Positions 28,168 to 36,764 of a DNA stretch of 64,000 nucleotides are shown here, piece by piece; position 1 is the first letter of the stretch; each line of letters opens with the position of its first letter. The stretch is taken from the NCBI RefSeq assembly GCF_902859935.1, contig NZ_CADIKI010000001.1:248001-312000 (forward strand), in the 5' to 3' direction. The DNA is from Paraburkholderia fynbosensis (GTDB taxonomy: Bacteria; Pseudomonadota; Gammaproteobacteria; Burkholderiales; Burkholderiaceae). The notes beneath the pieces are model-generated. The model had not been told where the DNA came from. It did not search any database and was given only the letters and a program-made list of their open reading frames with translations. A program made the position numbers and the translations under genes.

Positions 28168-29720
28168 ACACCCCGTCATCCCGCGTCGCGCTGTTCAGCG
28201 TCGAAAAGCTGCGCGGCGATTTTTTCCCATGGGTGCTGGCGGTCGTGACCGGCCTCGACTATTTCGACAACTCGATCTTCTCGTTTTTCACCAGCTATAT
28301 CGCCGGCGGCATCAACGCGTCGCCTGATGAACTGGTGTGGGCCTCGAGCGCCTATGCGGTCGCCGCAGTGCTCGGCATCCTTCAGCAGCAATGGTGGGTC
28401 GAGCGCGTCGGCTACCGGCGCTACGTGGCCGGCTGCATGCTGCTCTATTGCGCCGGCGCGGTGGCCGCAGCACTCTGCGAATCGTCGATCGAACTCGCGT
28501 TGGCGCGTGGCTTTCAAGGGTACTTCATCGGCCCGATGATGGGCACCTGCCGCATCCTGATCCAGATGAGTTTCACGCCACAGCAGCGGCCGGCGGCCAC
28601 GCGCGCGTTTCTTTTGCTGATCGTGTTGAGCAGCGCGCTCGCGCCATTGATCGGCGGCCAACTGGTCGCGCATTTCGACTGGCGCGCGTTATTCGCGTGC
28701 ACGGCGCCCGTGGGTGTGCTGTTCGCGGTGCTGGCCCTGCTCGCATTGCCCGACTCGGGCAACCGCCTGCCCGAAGAGCGCGGGTCGGCGCATTTCTGGC
28801 CGTATCTGATTTTCGCGTTCGCCCAGGGCGCGCTGCAGATCGTGATGCAACAGGTGCGCTTCCAGTTGTTCAGCGCATCGCCGGGGTTGATCCTGCTGAC
28901 GGTCGCCGGCCTTGTCGCGCTCGGCTGGTTCATCTATCAGCAGTGGCATCATCCCGCGCCGCTGATGCGCCTGCATGCGCTTCGCGAAAAGGTCTTCCAG
29001 GTCGGGCTCGTGCTGTACGTGTTCTACTACTACATCTCAACGGTATTCAGCTATCTGATCTCGCGCTTTCTCGAAAGCGGCCTCGGCTTTCCCGTCGAGA
29101 ACACCGGGCGGCTGGTCGGCACGACGTCGCTGATTTCCGCGAGCGCGCTGTTCGTCTATCTGCGTTATGCGAAGCTGCTCCCGCGCAAGAAGTGGATCAT
29201 CGTGCCGGGCTTCGCGGTGGCCGCATTCGCCGCCGCGTGGATGACGCGCATGTCGCCCGGTGTCGGCGAAGCGGCGCTGATCGTGCCGCTGCTGCTGCGC
29301 GGACTGTTGCTGCTGTTCATCGTGTTGCCGGTCGCCAACCTCACCTTCAGAATATTTGCGATCGAAGAATTCACACATGGCTACCGGCTGAAGAACATCG
29401 TGCGGCAGTTGACGATCTCGTTCGCCACGGCCTCGGTGATCATCGTCGAACAGCATCGGCAGGCGCTGCATCAAACTCGCCTCGCGGAGTTCGTGAATCC
29501 GTACAATCCAGTGTTCCAGAACTCGCTCACCGCGCTGACGAATAGCCTCGCCGCCGCGGGCCGCACCGCGTCCGACGCGCACTCGCTGGCGATCGTCGAG
29601 ATCAGCCGGTCGGTCGCGCAGCAGGCGAGCTTTCTGGCTTCGCTGGACGGCTTCTATTTTCTGATCGGCGTAGCGATATGCGGCGGCCTTTTCGCCGCGT
29701 GGCAAACACAGATCGACTAA
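28164..29720 (+). CDS. MFS transporter (probable drug/H+ exporter)
   Basis: This 518-residue inner membrane protein has about 12-14 hydrophobic segments spread over its length. Its size and the sequence FDNSIFSFFTSYIAGGI near the N-terminus suggest the DHA2-like group of major facilitator exporters. It is translationally coupled to the MerR regulator upstream, a common arrangement for inducible efflux pumps. The transported compound is unknown. Confidence 0.82.
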   Translation: MNTPSSRVALFSVEKLRGDFFPWVLAVVTGLDYFDNSIFSFFTSYIAGGINASPDELVWASSAYAVAAVLGILQQQWWVERVGYRRYVAGCMLLYCAGAVAAALCESSIELALARGFQGYFIGPMMGTCRILIQMSFTPQQRPAATRAFLLLIVLSSALAPLIGGQLVAHFDWRALFACTAPVGVLFAVLALLALPDSGNRLPEERGSAHFWPYLIFAFAQGALQIVMQQVRFQLFSASPGLILLTVAGLVALGWFIYQQWHHPAPLMRLHALREKVFQVGLVLYVFYYYISTVFSYLISRFLESGLGFPVENTGRLVGTTSLISASALFVYLRYAKLLPRKKWIIVPGFAVAAFAAAWMTRMSPGVGEAALIVPLLLRGLLLLFIVLPVANLTFRIFAIEEFTHGYRLKNIVRQLTISFATASVIIVEQHRQALHQTRLAEFVNPYNPVFQNSLTALTNSLAAAGRTASDAHSLAIVEISRSVAQQASFLASLDGFYFLIGVAICGGLFAAWQTQID

Positions 29721-29735
29721 AGGTTGCATCAGGCC

Positions 29736-30569
29736 ATGCTCTCGAAACTCACTCAATGGTTGGGCACGCGCCGCCGCGACCGCGCGCTGCGCGACTATGC
29801 GATCGACGACGCGCTGTGGCAAGCCACGCTCGACGGCCTGCCGTTTCTCGCTCACCTCGACGCCCCGGACCTCGCGCGTCTGCGCGAACTGACGAGCCTG
29901 TTCATCGCGCAAAAGGAATTCTCGACCGCGCACGAGCTGGAGCTGACCGACGCGATGACCGTGGCGATCGCCGCGCAGGCCTGTCTGCCGGTGCTGAATC
30001 TGAGTCTCGACCTGTATCGGGGCTGGGTCGGCGTGATCGTCTACCCGGGCGAATTCGTGATCCGCAAGACGGTCGAGGACGAAGACGGCGTCGTGCACGA
30101 GGTCGAACACGACGCGAGCGGCGAGGCGTGGGAAGGCGGCCCGGTGGTGCTGTCGTGGGAAGACGCGCAGATGACCGAGGGGCCGGACGCCTACAACGTC
30201 GTGATCCACGAATTCGCGCACAAGATCGACATGCTCAACGGCGAGGCGGACGGCCACCCGCCGCTCGTGCGCCGCTGGCACGCGCCGCTCGATTCGCAAG
30301 CCTGGGCCGACGTGTTCGACCATGCGTACGAGCACTTCTGCGCCCGGGTCGACGCGGTACCGGAGCGTCGCTGGGCGCGGTTCGAACGCGATTCGCTGAT
30401 CGATCCGTATGCCGCGGATCATCCATCGGAATTCTTTGCCGTGTGCAGCGAGGCGCTATTCGTGCAGCCGCACGCCTTCGAGGCGGAGTATCCGGAGTTA
30501 TACCGGCTGCTGGCGCGCTACTACCGGCACGATCCGGCGCGCGTTGGGTTGAGCTTCGCGCCGGCCTGA
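29736..30569 (+). CDS. mtfA: Zinc-dependent peptidase of the MtfA (M90) family
   Basis: This 277-residue protein carries the zinc-metallopeptidase motif HEFAH in VVIHEFAHKIDMLNGEADG, and the conserved FAVCSEALFVQP near the C-terminus. E. coli MtfA is an aminopeptidase-like protein that titrates the glucose repressor Mlc. Whether that role exists here is not known. The ATG at 29736 starts MLSKLTQWLG, with a TTG four codons earlier as a less likely alternative. It begins 15 bases after the exporter stop and may share its transcript. Confidence 0.88.
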   Translation: MLSKLTQWLGTRRRDRALRDYAIDDALWQATLDGLPFLAHLDAPDLARLRELTSLFIAQKEFSTAHELELTDAMTVAIAAQACLPVLNLSLDLYRGWVGVIVYPGEFVIRKTVEDEDGVVHEVEHDASGEAWEGGPVVLSWEDAQMTEGPDAYNVVIHEFAHKIDMLNGEADGHPPLVRRWHAPLDSQAWADVFDHAYEHFCARVDAVPERRWARFERDSLIDPYAADHPSEFFAVCSEALFVQPHAFEAEYPELYRLLARYYRHDPARVGLSFAPA

Positions 30570-30768
30570 AGCAGACGCGCGGGGGGCGCTGAACCCGGCA
30601 CCCGCGGGCGAAGGCGCTGCGAGCCGAATTGCCGACACCGCGCGGCCCCGGGCGCTCCGGCGCACCGCCCCCGCCCTGGACTGCCAGCGCCGCCGGTTAA
30701 GGCCGAGGCCAAGGCCAGCGAGCTGCCAAAAAGCTGGCAGAAAAGTCGTCAAGCGACTGATTTTCTGG
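30570..30768. other. Gap before rpmE2 with two consecutive hairpins
   Basis: About 200 bases hold no gene. CTGCCA-N6-TGGCAG (30723-30740) and AGTCG-N5-CGACT (30744-30759) form two adjacent dyads, the second followed by ATTTT. They might terminate the mtfA transcript or act as an operator for rpmE2. Confidence 0.4.
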
Positions 30769-30774
30769 CATAAT
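30769..30774 (+). promoter_or_regulatory. Putative extended -10 element of rpmE2
   Basis: TGGCATAAT is a near-match to an extended -10 promoter, placed about 100 bases before the L31B start codon. A weak -35 region overlaps the second of the two dyads just upstream. Confidence 0.4.
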
Positions 30775-30875
30775 CGCCGTTTTTCGACCATAGGCAAGTG
30801 GCTCGCGCCTAGATGCGTTCCCCGCTCATTGCGGCCCGCACGCGGGTTGGCTACCGCCAGATTAAAGGAAAGATC

Positions 30876-31142
30876 ATGAAAGAAGGCATTCACCCGAATT
30901 ACCGCGAAGTCCTGTTCGTCGATATGTCGAACGACTTCAAGTTCGTGACGCGCTCGACCATCCAGACGCGTGAAACCGCCGAATTCAACGGCAACACCTA
31001 CCCGCTCGCCAAGATCGAAGTGTCGTCGGAATCGCATCCGTTCTACACCGGCCAACAAAAGATCATGGACACGGCAGGCCGCGTCGAGAAGTTCAACAAG
31101 AAGTTCGGCACGCGCGCTACCGGCAAGGCAGTAGCGAAGTAA
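30876..31142 (+). CDS. rpmE2: 50S ribosomal protein L31 type B (zinc-independent)
   Basis: This 88-residue protein is L31 of the B type: it begins [18 protein letters not shown] and has no cysteine at all, so it cannot bind zinc. In many bacteria this form replaces the zinc-binding L31 when zinc is scarce and is under Zur control. I do not see a clear Zur box, so constitutive use is possible. The upstream AAAGGAAAG is a good ribosome binding site for the ATG at 30876. An intrinsic terminator follows. Confidence 0.95.
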   Translation: MKEGIHPNYREVLFVDMSNDFKFVTRSTIQTRETAEFNGNTYPLAKIEVSSESHPFYTGQQKIMDTAGRVEKFNKKFGTRATGKAVAK

Positions 31143-31184
31143 TACCCGCGACGTCGTCGGCTTTGGCCGACAGTGAAGCAGCGA

Positions 31185-31213
31185 AAAAGGGCAGCGTGAG
31201 CTGCCCTTTTTTG
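31185..31213 (+). terminator. Intrinsic terminator after rpmE2
   Basis: The stem AAGGGCAGC/GCTGCCCTT with a four-base loop is followed by a T run. It lies about 45 bases after the rpmE2 stop codon. Confidence 0.85.
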
Positions 31214-31494
31214 TCGCCTCGGCCAATGCATTGGGCCGGCGCCCGGTTTGAATTCCAGGGCGAAGCTGCGTTGGTGGCTTCGTGCGTCAACAGCGCTGGC
31301 CTGAGCACGGATCAACCCTGCGGCACTTGCCTGCGGCGCCGTGTTACAGCATTCGCCACGACGTTGCGGGCCGTTACCGGCCGTGACGCGCATCGCACGG
31401 CACGACTACAATGCCGGATGCTTCAGAAGGGCCATGCCGGCCGGACCCGCCGTCCGGTCCTGGCCGCACCGCTTATCCAATTTCCACACACCGC

Positions 31495-33252
31495 ATGAGA
31501 CCTGTCGTTCGCCTCACTGCCTCTGCGACCAGCGCGCTGCCGCGCTGGCTGCTGCTAGCCATCTGTATCGTCTACGCGTCGTTCGGACTATTCGGCCGCG
31601 ATCCGTGGAAGAACGAGGACGCAGCCGGCTTCGGTGTCATGTGGACGATGGCGAACGGTGGCGCACACGACTGGCTGCTGCCGAATCTGGTCGGCAAATA
31701 CCTGACCGAGGACGGCCCGCTCGGCTACTGGCTCGGCGCCAGTGCGATCCGCATGCTTTCGCCGTGGGTCGATGCGAGCAACGCCTCGCGCGTGTTCACC
31801 GGCCTGCTGTTCTGCGCGGGCTGCGCGTTCGTCTGGTATGCCGCCTACCTGCTCGGCCGCCGCGCCGAAGTGCAGCCGTTCAAGTACGCGTTTGGCGGCG
31901 AGCCGGAACCCCGCGACTATGGCCGCACGCTCGCCGACGGTGCGCTGCTGATCCTGCTCGCCTGCTTCGGGCTCGCCGAACGCGGCCACGAAACCACGCC
32001 GCAACTCGCGCAGTTCGTCTGTATCGCGATGCTCGTGTACGGCCTCGTGCGAATGATCGACAAGCCGATTCAAGGCGCGGCGATCTGGGGCCTCGCAATC
32101 GGCCTCGTCACATTGGCAAGCAGCCCAGTGCTGGTTGGCGCGCTGCTGTTCGGCACACTGGCGATGACCCTGATCGTGCGCGAAACGCGCTGCCGCTGGC
32201 TGCTGCTGGCCGGTTTGCCGATCGCGCTCGTGGTGGCGGTATCGTGGCCGATCGCGGCGCTTGCCGCCTTCCCGGACGACGCCGTCTGGTATCTGAATCA
32301 GTGGCTGCACGTCAGTCTGAGTTCGTTCGCCGGCCCCCCCGGCTCGGTCGCCGCGTATGCGCTGAAAAACCTGCCGCTCTTCACGTGGCCGGCGTGGCCG
32401 CTCGCGGTATGGTCGTGGTTCAGCTGGAAGGGCCTGCGGCGCGGGCCGCACGTGGCGATTCCGCTGTCGGTGATCGGGCCGCTGCTGGTGCTGGTGATCC
32501 TGCAGAGCCACCAGTCGAACCGGCTCTACATGCTGTTGCTGCCGCCGCTCGCGGTATTGGCCACATTTGCGCTGCCCACGCTCAAACGCGGCGCGATCAA
32601 TGCAATCGACTGGTTCGCGCTGCTCAGCTTCACGATCCTCGGCAGCTTCGTCTGGCTGGTGTACGTGGCCGGGCTGACCGGTTTCCCGCATCCGCTTGCG
32701 CGCAACCTCGCGCGTCTCGCGCCGGGCTTCGCGCCGCAGTTCAAGATTCTGTCGTTCGTGTGCGCGGTCGCCGTGACCTTGTGCTGGTTCATGCTGGTGC
32801 GCTGGCGTCTCGCGCGTCATCCGAAGGTCCTGTGGCGCAGCGTAGTACTCTCGAGTGCCGGCACGACGCTGATGTGGGTGCTGCTGATGACGCTGTGGCT
32901 GCCGGTCGTCAACTACAGCCGGACCTACAAGGACGTCGCGCAACAGATCGCGAGCCACCTGCCGGAGGACTACACCTGCATTTCGCCGGTGCGGCTCGGT
33001 AATGCGCAGATCGCGACTTTCGCCTATTTCGGCGACATGCATTTCTCGTTCGACCAGGACTGCGACGTGATCCTGCGCCAGGACTCGCAGGAATACGGTG
33101 ACCCGAGCGCGCTGCCCGACTACATCTGGAAACTGGTGTGGGAAGGGCGCCGCGTGGCCGACCGCGACGAACGCTTCCGCCTGTACGTGCGGATCGACCG
33201 GCCGAAGCCGCCGGTCGTCAAACGCCGCAACTGGCACAAGAAGCTCGACTGA
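31495..33252 (+). CDS. GT39/ArnT-like membrane glycosyltransferase
   Basis: This 585-residue protein has an N-terminal membrane segment (LPRWLLLAICIVYASFGLF), then many hydrophobic helices and a C-terminal periplasmic domain, the layout of ArnT and PMT-type glycosyltransferases. The first periplasmic loop carries the acidic residues expected for catalysis (KNEDAAGFGVMW) and TEDGPLGYWLGA. It is distinct from the ArnT in the arn cluster at 49.2 kb. The sugar and acceptor are unknown. It is followed after two bases by the MATE exporter gene, so the two are co-transcribed. The ATG at 31495 is chosen over an upstream start because it precedes the first helix. Confidence 0.78.
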   Translation: MRPVVRLTASATSALPRWLLLAICIVYASFGLFGRDPWKNEDAAGFGVMWTMANGGAHDWLLPNLVGKYLTEDGPLGYWLGASAIRMLSPWVDASNASRVFTGLLFCAGCAFVWYAAYLLGRRAEVQPFKYAFGGEPEPRDYGRTLADGALLILLACFGLAERGHETTPQLAQFVCIAMLVYGLVRMIDKPIQGAAIWGLAIGLVTLASSPVLVGALLFGTLAMTLIVRETRCRWLLLAGLPIALVVAVSWPIAALAAFPDDAVWYLNQWLHVSLSSFAGPPGSVAAYALKNLPLFTWPAWPLAVWSWFSWKGLRRGPHVAIPLSVIGPLLVLVILQSHQSNRLYMLLLPPLAVLATFALPTLKRGAINAIDWFALLSFTILGSFVWLVYVAGLTGFPHPLARNLARLAPGFAPQFKILSFVCAVAVTLCWFMLVRWRLARHPKVLWRSVVLSSAGTTLMWVLLMTLWLPVVNYSRTYKDVAQQIASHLPEDYTCISPVRLGNAQIATFAYFGDMHFSFDQDCDVILRQDSQEYGDPSALPDYIWKLVWEGRRVADRDERFRLYVRIDRPKPPVVKRRNWHKKLD

Positions 33253-33254
33253 TC

Positions 33255-34634
33255 ATGTTCGCCGACGTACGGAAAATCGCCGCGCTGGCATGGCCCGTAT
33301 TGATCGGCCAACTGGCGATCATCGCGTTCGGCGTGATCGATACGGCGATGGTCGGCCGCTACTCGGCGATCGATCTGGCCGCGCTCGGTCTCGGCTCGTC
33401 GATCTATATCTCCGTCTACATCGGGCTGACCGGCATTCTGACCGCGTTGCAGCCGATCGCCGCGCAACTGTATGGCGCGCGCCGCTACGCCGAGATCGGC
33501 GAGGAAGTGCGTCAGTCTTTGTGGCTCGCGCTCGCGCTGACCGTCATCGGCTTCCTGATTCTGTTTTTCCCCGGGCCGGTGCTGCATCTGGCGCGCGTGC
33601 CCGACGCCCTGCATGAACGCACGGTCGCCTATCTGCGGATTCTGGCCTTCGGCCTGCCGGCGGGCCTCGCGTTTCGCGTCTACAGTTCGATCACCAATGC
33701 GGTCGGCCAGCCGCGGCTCGTGATGATCCTGCAGATCGGCGCCCTGCTGCTCAAGTTTCCGCTCAACACCTGGTTCATCTTCGGCGGGTTCGGCGTGCCG
33801 GCGCTCGGCGGGCCGGGCTGCGCGCTCGCCAGCACGGCGATCAACTGGGGCCTGGCGGTGCTCGGCATGGTGCTGCTCACGCGCGTCGACGTGTTCAGGC
33901 CGTTCGCGATCTTCGCGCACTTCTGCTGGCCGGTGTGGCGGCGCCAGACAGCGCAGTTGCGGCTGGGCATTCCGATGGGCCTGTCGTATCTGATCGAGGT
34001 CACGTCCTACACGTTCATGGCGCTCTTCATCGCGCGCTTCGGCACGACGACGCTCGCGGGTCATCAGATCGCCGGCAACATCGGCGCGGTGCTGTACATG
34101 ACGCCGCTGTCGATCGGCATCGCTTCGTCGACCCTGGTCGCTCAGGCGCTCGGCGCGCATCGGCCGGAAGCGGCGCGCACGCTGTCGCGTCACGGCATCA
34201 TGATGGCGGTCGCGATCGCCTGCTGTTATGGCGCGATCGTGCTGGTGCTGCGGCCATACATCATCGAAGGCTATACGCCGAATGCGCAGGTCGTGGCCGC
34301 GGCGCTGCCGCTGGTGTTGATCGTCGTGTGCTACCACCTGTTCGATGCGTTGCAGATCACCACCGCGTTCGTACTGCGCGCGTACAAGGTGGCGGTCGTC
34401 CCGACCGTCATCTATGCGGTTGCGTTGTGGGGCGTGGGGCTGGGTGGCGGATATCTGCTCGGCTTCAACGTGAGCGGCGTCACGCCGGAATGGCTGACCG
34501 GCGCGCGGGGATTCTGGGTCGCGAATACCGCGAGTCTTGCGATTGCTGGTTTTGGTTTGCTGGCGTACTGGCGGGTGGTGAGCAAGCGGTATTTGCGCGC
34601 GGAGGTGGTAGGCGTGGTGGATTCAGCGGCCTGA
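33255..34634 (+). CDS. MATE family efflux transporter
   Basis: This 459-residue inner membrane protein has the usual twelve-helix MATE layout in two halves. The first helix reads KIAALAWPVLIGQLAIIAFGVIDTAMVGRYSA, and the second half repeats the pattern from about residue 240. MATE proteins export cationic drugs or, in the MurJ/Wzx relatives, lipid-linked sugars. The length and N-terminus favour the NorM/DinF drug group. The gene is two bases from the glycosyltransferase stop, which is an unusual partner for a drug pump. Confidence 0.88.
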   Translation: MFADVRKIAALAWPVLIGQLAIIAFGVIDTAMVGRYSAIDLAALGLGSSIYISVYIGLTGILTALQPIAAQLYGARRYAEIGEEVRQSLWLALALTVIGFLILFFPGPVLHLARVPDALHERTVAYLRILAFGLPAGLAFRVYSSITNAVGQPRLVMILQIGALLLKFPLNTWFIFGGFGVPALGGPGCALASTAINWGLAVLGMVLLTRVDVFRPFAIFAHFCWPVWRRQTAQLRLGIPMGLSYLIEVTSYTFMALFIARFGTTTLAGHQIAGNIGAVLYMTPLSIGIASSTLVAQALGAHRPEAARTLSRHGIMMAVAIACCYGAIVLVLRPYIIEGYTPNAQVVAAALPLVLIVVCYHLFDALQITTAFVLRAYKVAVVPTVIYAVALWGVGLGGGYLLGFNVSGVTPEWLTGARGFWVANTASLAIAGFGLLAYWRVVSKRYLRAEVVGVVDSAA

Positions 34635-34794
34635 AAGGCCGTCTGGCTGGCGGCTTGGCTTGCGGACCGGCGCCTGGCGGGTTTGCCGCCCACGCCCCGT
34701 GAAAACGGCTGGTAGAAACAGACGGTTAGTTGCTTTTGGTCCGCAGGAAAAGCGGGCCGCCAGGCACCGCTAGTCCCACCGCCCGTCATATCGG

Positions 34795-35232
34795 TTACTC
34801 CACTCCTCCCACTGCCTCGGTCACCTCCCGCAGCCCCGCCACGTCCACCCGATCGTGGCGCTCGAAAACCTCACGCGCGGCGAACAGCGCATTCAGCGCC
34901 GCCGGGAAACCCGCGTAGAGGGCCATCTGCATGAACACCTCGACGATCTCTTCGCGTGTACACCCGACATTCAACGCCGCCTCGATATGCACTTTAAGTT
35001 GTGGTTGCGCACATCCGAGCGTCGCGAGCGACGCAATCGTCGCAATTTCACGCGCCCGCAGATCGAGCTGCGGGCGGCTGTAAATATCGCCGAAACCAAA
35101 TTCGATCAGCAGCCGCCCGAACTCCGGCGCGATCGGCGCGAGCGCGGCGATCACCTGTTCGCCGGCCCAGCCGTCGATCTCCTTCAGCTTGTCCCAGCCC
35201 CGGGTGTAGCGGTCGTTTTGTGCGTAGTCCAT
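34795..35232 (-). CDS. Carboxymuconolactone decarboxylase family protein
   Basis: This 145-residue protein belongs to the CMD family (AhpD-like fold): LDLRAREIATIASLATLGCAQPQLKVHIEAALNVGCTREEIVEVFMQMALYAGFPAALNAL, shown here in family order. It lacks the CxxC of AhpD peroxidoredoxins. That leaves a decarboxylase of the PcaC type or an uncharacterised member. No protocatechuate pathway gene is nearby. Its first 49 bases overlap the 3' end of the MerR gene, so the two are coupled. Confidence 0.85.
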   Translation of the reverse strand: MDYAQNDRYTRGWDKLKEIDGWAGEQVIAALAPIAPEFGRLLIEFGFGDIYSRPQLDLRAREIATIASLATLGCAQPQLKVHIEAALNVGCTREEIVEVFMQMALYAGFPAALNALFAAREVFERHDRVDVAGLREVTEAVGGVE

Positions 35233-35678
35233 GTTGAGTCCTTGTCCGAATGTGAAAGCGATGCGGCTGCATCGCCCTGTCGTGTCGGCTCATCCGCGCC
35301 GCCGTTGCGCGCAGCTGCCTCGTAGTACGCGATCTTGTCGACGATCGCGCCCAGGTTGCTCTGCAGTTCGGCTATCCGCCCCAAAACCGCATCCCGGTGC
35401 GCCACCAGCTGGTCGCGGCGCGCGCCCATCGTCGGCTGGCCTTGTGCGCGCAGCGCCGCGAATGCCTGCATGCCGGCGATCGGCATGCCGGTCGCCTTCA
35501 AGCGCATCACGAAGCGCAGCCAGTCGAGATCGGCCGGCGAATACAGGCGATGCCCCGCCTGCGTGCGCCCGACCTCGCGGATCAGCCCGGCCTGTTCGTA
35601 ATAGCGCAGCGTATGCGTCGAGACGCCGATCGTTTCGGCGACCTGACCGATGGTCAGTGCGGTTGAGATTTTCGACAT
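35184..35678 (-). CDS. MerR family transcriptional regulator (paired with CMD protein)
   Basis: This 164-residue regulator has a MerR helix-turn-helix at the extreme N-terminus (LTIGQVAETIGVSTHTLRYYEQAGLI), a dimerisation helix and no metal-sensing cysteines. Its start codon sits only about ten bases from a MerR-type promoter (35688-35718), so its own message would be nearly leaderless. The last 16 codons overlap the CMD gene in another frame and read as a Thr-rich tail. It probably senses an organic or electrophilic compound and controls the two-gene unit. Confidence 0.87.
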   Translation of the reverse strand: MSKISTALTIGQVAETIGVSTHTLRYYEQAGLIREVGRTQAGHRLYSPADLDWLRFVMRLKATGMPIAGMQAFAALRAQGQPTMGARRDQLVAHRDAVLGRIAELQSNLGAIVDKIAYYEAAARNGGADEPTRQGDAAASLSHSDKDSTWTTHKTTATPGAGTS

Positions 35679-35687
35679 GACGGACTC

Positions 35688-35718
35688 AGGTTAGGACTTC
35701 GAGTGCACTCTAAGTCAA
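35688..35718 (-). promoter_or_regulatory. MerR-type promoter with 19-base spacer and operator dyad
   Basis: On the minus strand TTGACT (35713-35718) and TAACCT (35688-35693) are separated by 19 bases, the long spacer typical of promoters twisted open by MerR proteins. Between them lies the dyad CTTAGAGTGCACTCGAAG (35697-35714), with one mismatch. This is strong evidence for autoregulation by the adjacent MerR gene. Confidence 0.72.
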
Positions 35719-35980
35719 GCGCGCGCCGCTGTCATTTGTCTGCGGTGTGATTTTTTTATGGCGGACGGCATTGAATGGATAAACTCGCCACAGCCTAATG
35801 GCCAAGCAAAAGGTTTAAATATTGTGCGGCCTGATTTACTTGTCATGAATCGATAGGTATAAATCGGCGGCGTTCACAAATAAGGGCGCGCGATTTGTTC
35901 TATGCTTAAACGCAGCGCCTGCTGACAGGATGCGTCGTCCGTTCCCGGCTAACTTGTTTGCCTTCAATGGAGTGCTTGCC
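35719..35980. other. AT-rich gap before the ComEA-like gene
   Basis: About 260 bases, noticeably richer in A and T than the surroundings, contain no recognised gene. The promoter of the ComEA-like gene should lie here; TATGCTTAAA near 35902 is one candidate. Confidence 0.4.
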
Positions 35981-36565
35981 ATGCTGAAGAAGCTTTTAAT
36001 GCTTTGCGTTGCTGTGGTTTTGTCGCTGTCGGCCGGATTGGCGGCGGCCGTCGAAGTGAATTCCGCCGATCAGGCGGCGCTCGAATCGGTCAAGGGTATC
36101 GGCCCCGTTCACGCCAAGGCGATCATCGACGAACGCACCAAAAATGGCCCGTTCAAGGACGCCGACGATCTCGCCAGCCGCGTCAAGGGCATTGGCGCCA
36201 AATCCGTCACCAACCTCGAAGCGGCCGGCCTGACGATCAACGGCTCGGGCGCGCCGCCGACCGGCGCCAAGCCCGCGACGAAGTCGACCAGCAGCACCAA
36301 GGCGGCACCGGCAGCAGCACCCGTAGCGACCACCCCAGCACCGGCCACCACCGCAGCGCCGGCGGCTCCCGCGGAAGCGTCGGGCGCGAAGGCATCGAAG
36401 TCGAAGAAAAAGAGCAAGGCCGCGGCATCCGAAGCAGCAGCGGCTTCCGCACCGGCCGCCGCACCTGCGGCCACCGCGCCGGCCGACGCGTCCGGCCCCA
36501 AGGCCTCGAAGAAGAAGGCAAAGAAGAGCAAGGCCGCCTCGGCCGCGGCGGCCTCTGGCGCGTAA
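35981..36565 (+). CDS. ComEA-like helix-hairpin-helix protein with Lys/Ala-rich tail
   Basis: This 194-residue protein begins with a signal peptide (MLKKLLMLCVAVVLSLSAG to AAAV). Residues about 25-85 form a ComEA-type helix-hairpin-helix domain with two HhH motifs (LESVKGIGPVHAKAIIDE and VKGIGAKSVTNLE). ComEA-like proteins bind incoming DNA in the periplasm. The last 110 residues are Ala/Pro/Thr with Lys clusters such as KASKSKKKSK, resembling histone-like tails. The start at 35981 is the ATG just before the signal peptide. A role in DNA binding is likely and in competence is possible. Confidence 0.82.
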   Translation: MLKKLLMLCVAVVLSLSAGLAAAVEVNSADQAALESVKGIGPVHAKAIIDERTKNGPFKDADDLASRVKGIGAKSVTNLEAAGLTINGSGAPPTGAKPATKSTSSTKAAPAAAPVATTPAPATTAAPAAPAEASGAKASKSKKKSKAAASEAAAASAPAAAPAATAPADASGPKASKKKAKKSKAASAAAASGA

Positions 36566-36764
36566 CATAACGACGCGCAAAGAGGTAGGCGCCGGCATCG
36601 CGAGGGCTCCCCGGTACGCGCATGATCCGCATGATCCCTGTGTCATGCGCGCACCGAAACCGTCCCGCTGCCGACCGCCCATCTTTTCCACTGCGCCGCG
36701 CAACCGCGCGGCGTTTTCACCCGCTGACCCGTCACGCACGTGTCGGCATTCAAGAGAGACCGTC

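Noticed and set aside
31588..33237. A 549-residue minus-strand frame opposite the GT39-like gene
   Set aside because: Shadow of the membrane glycosyltransferase on the other strand.
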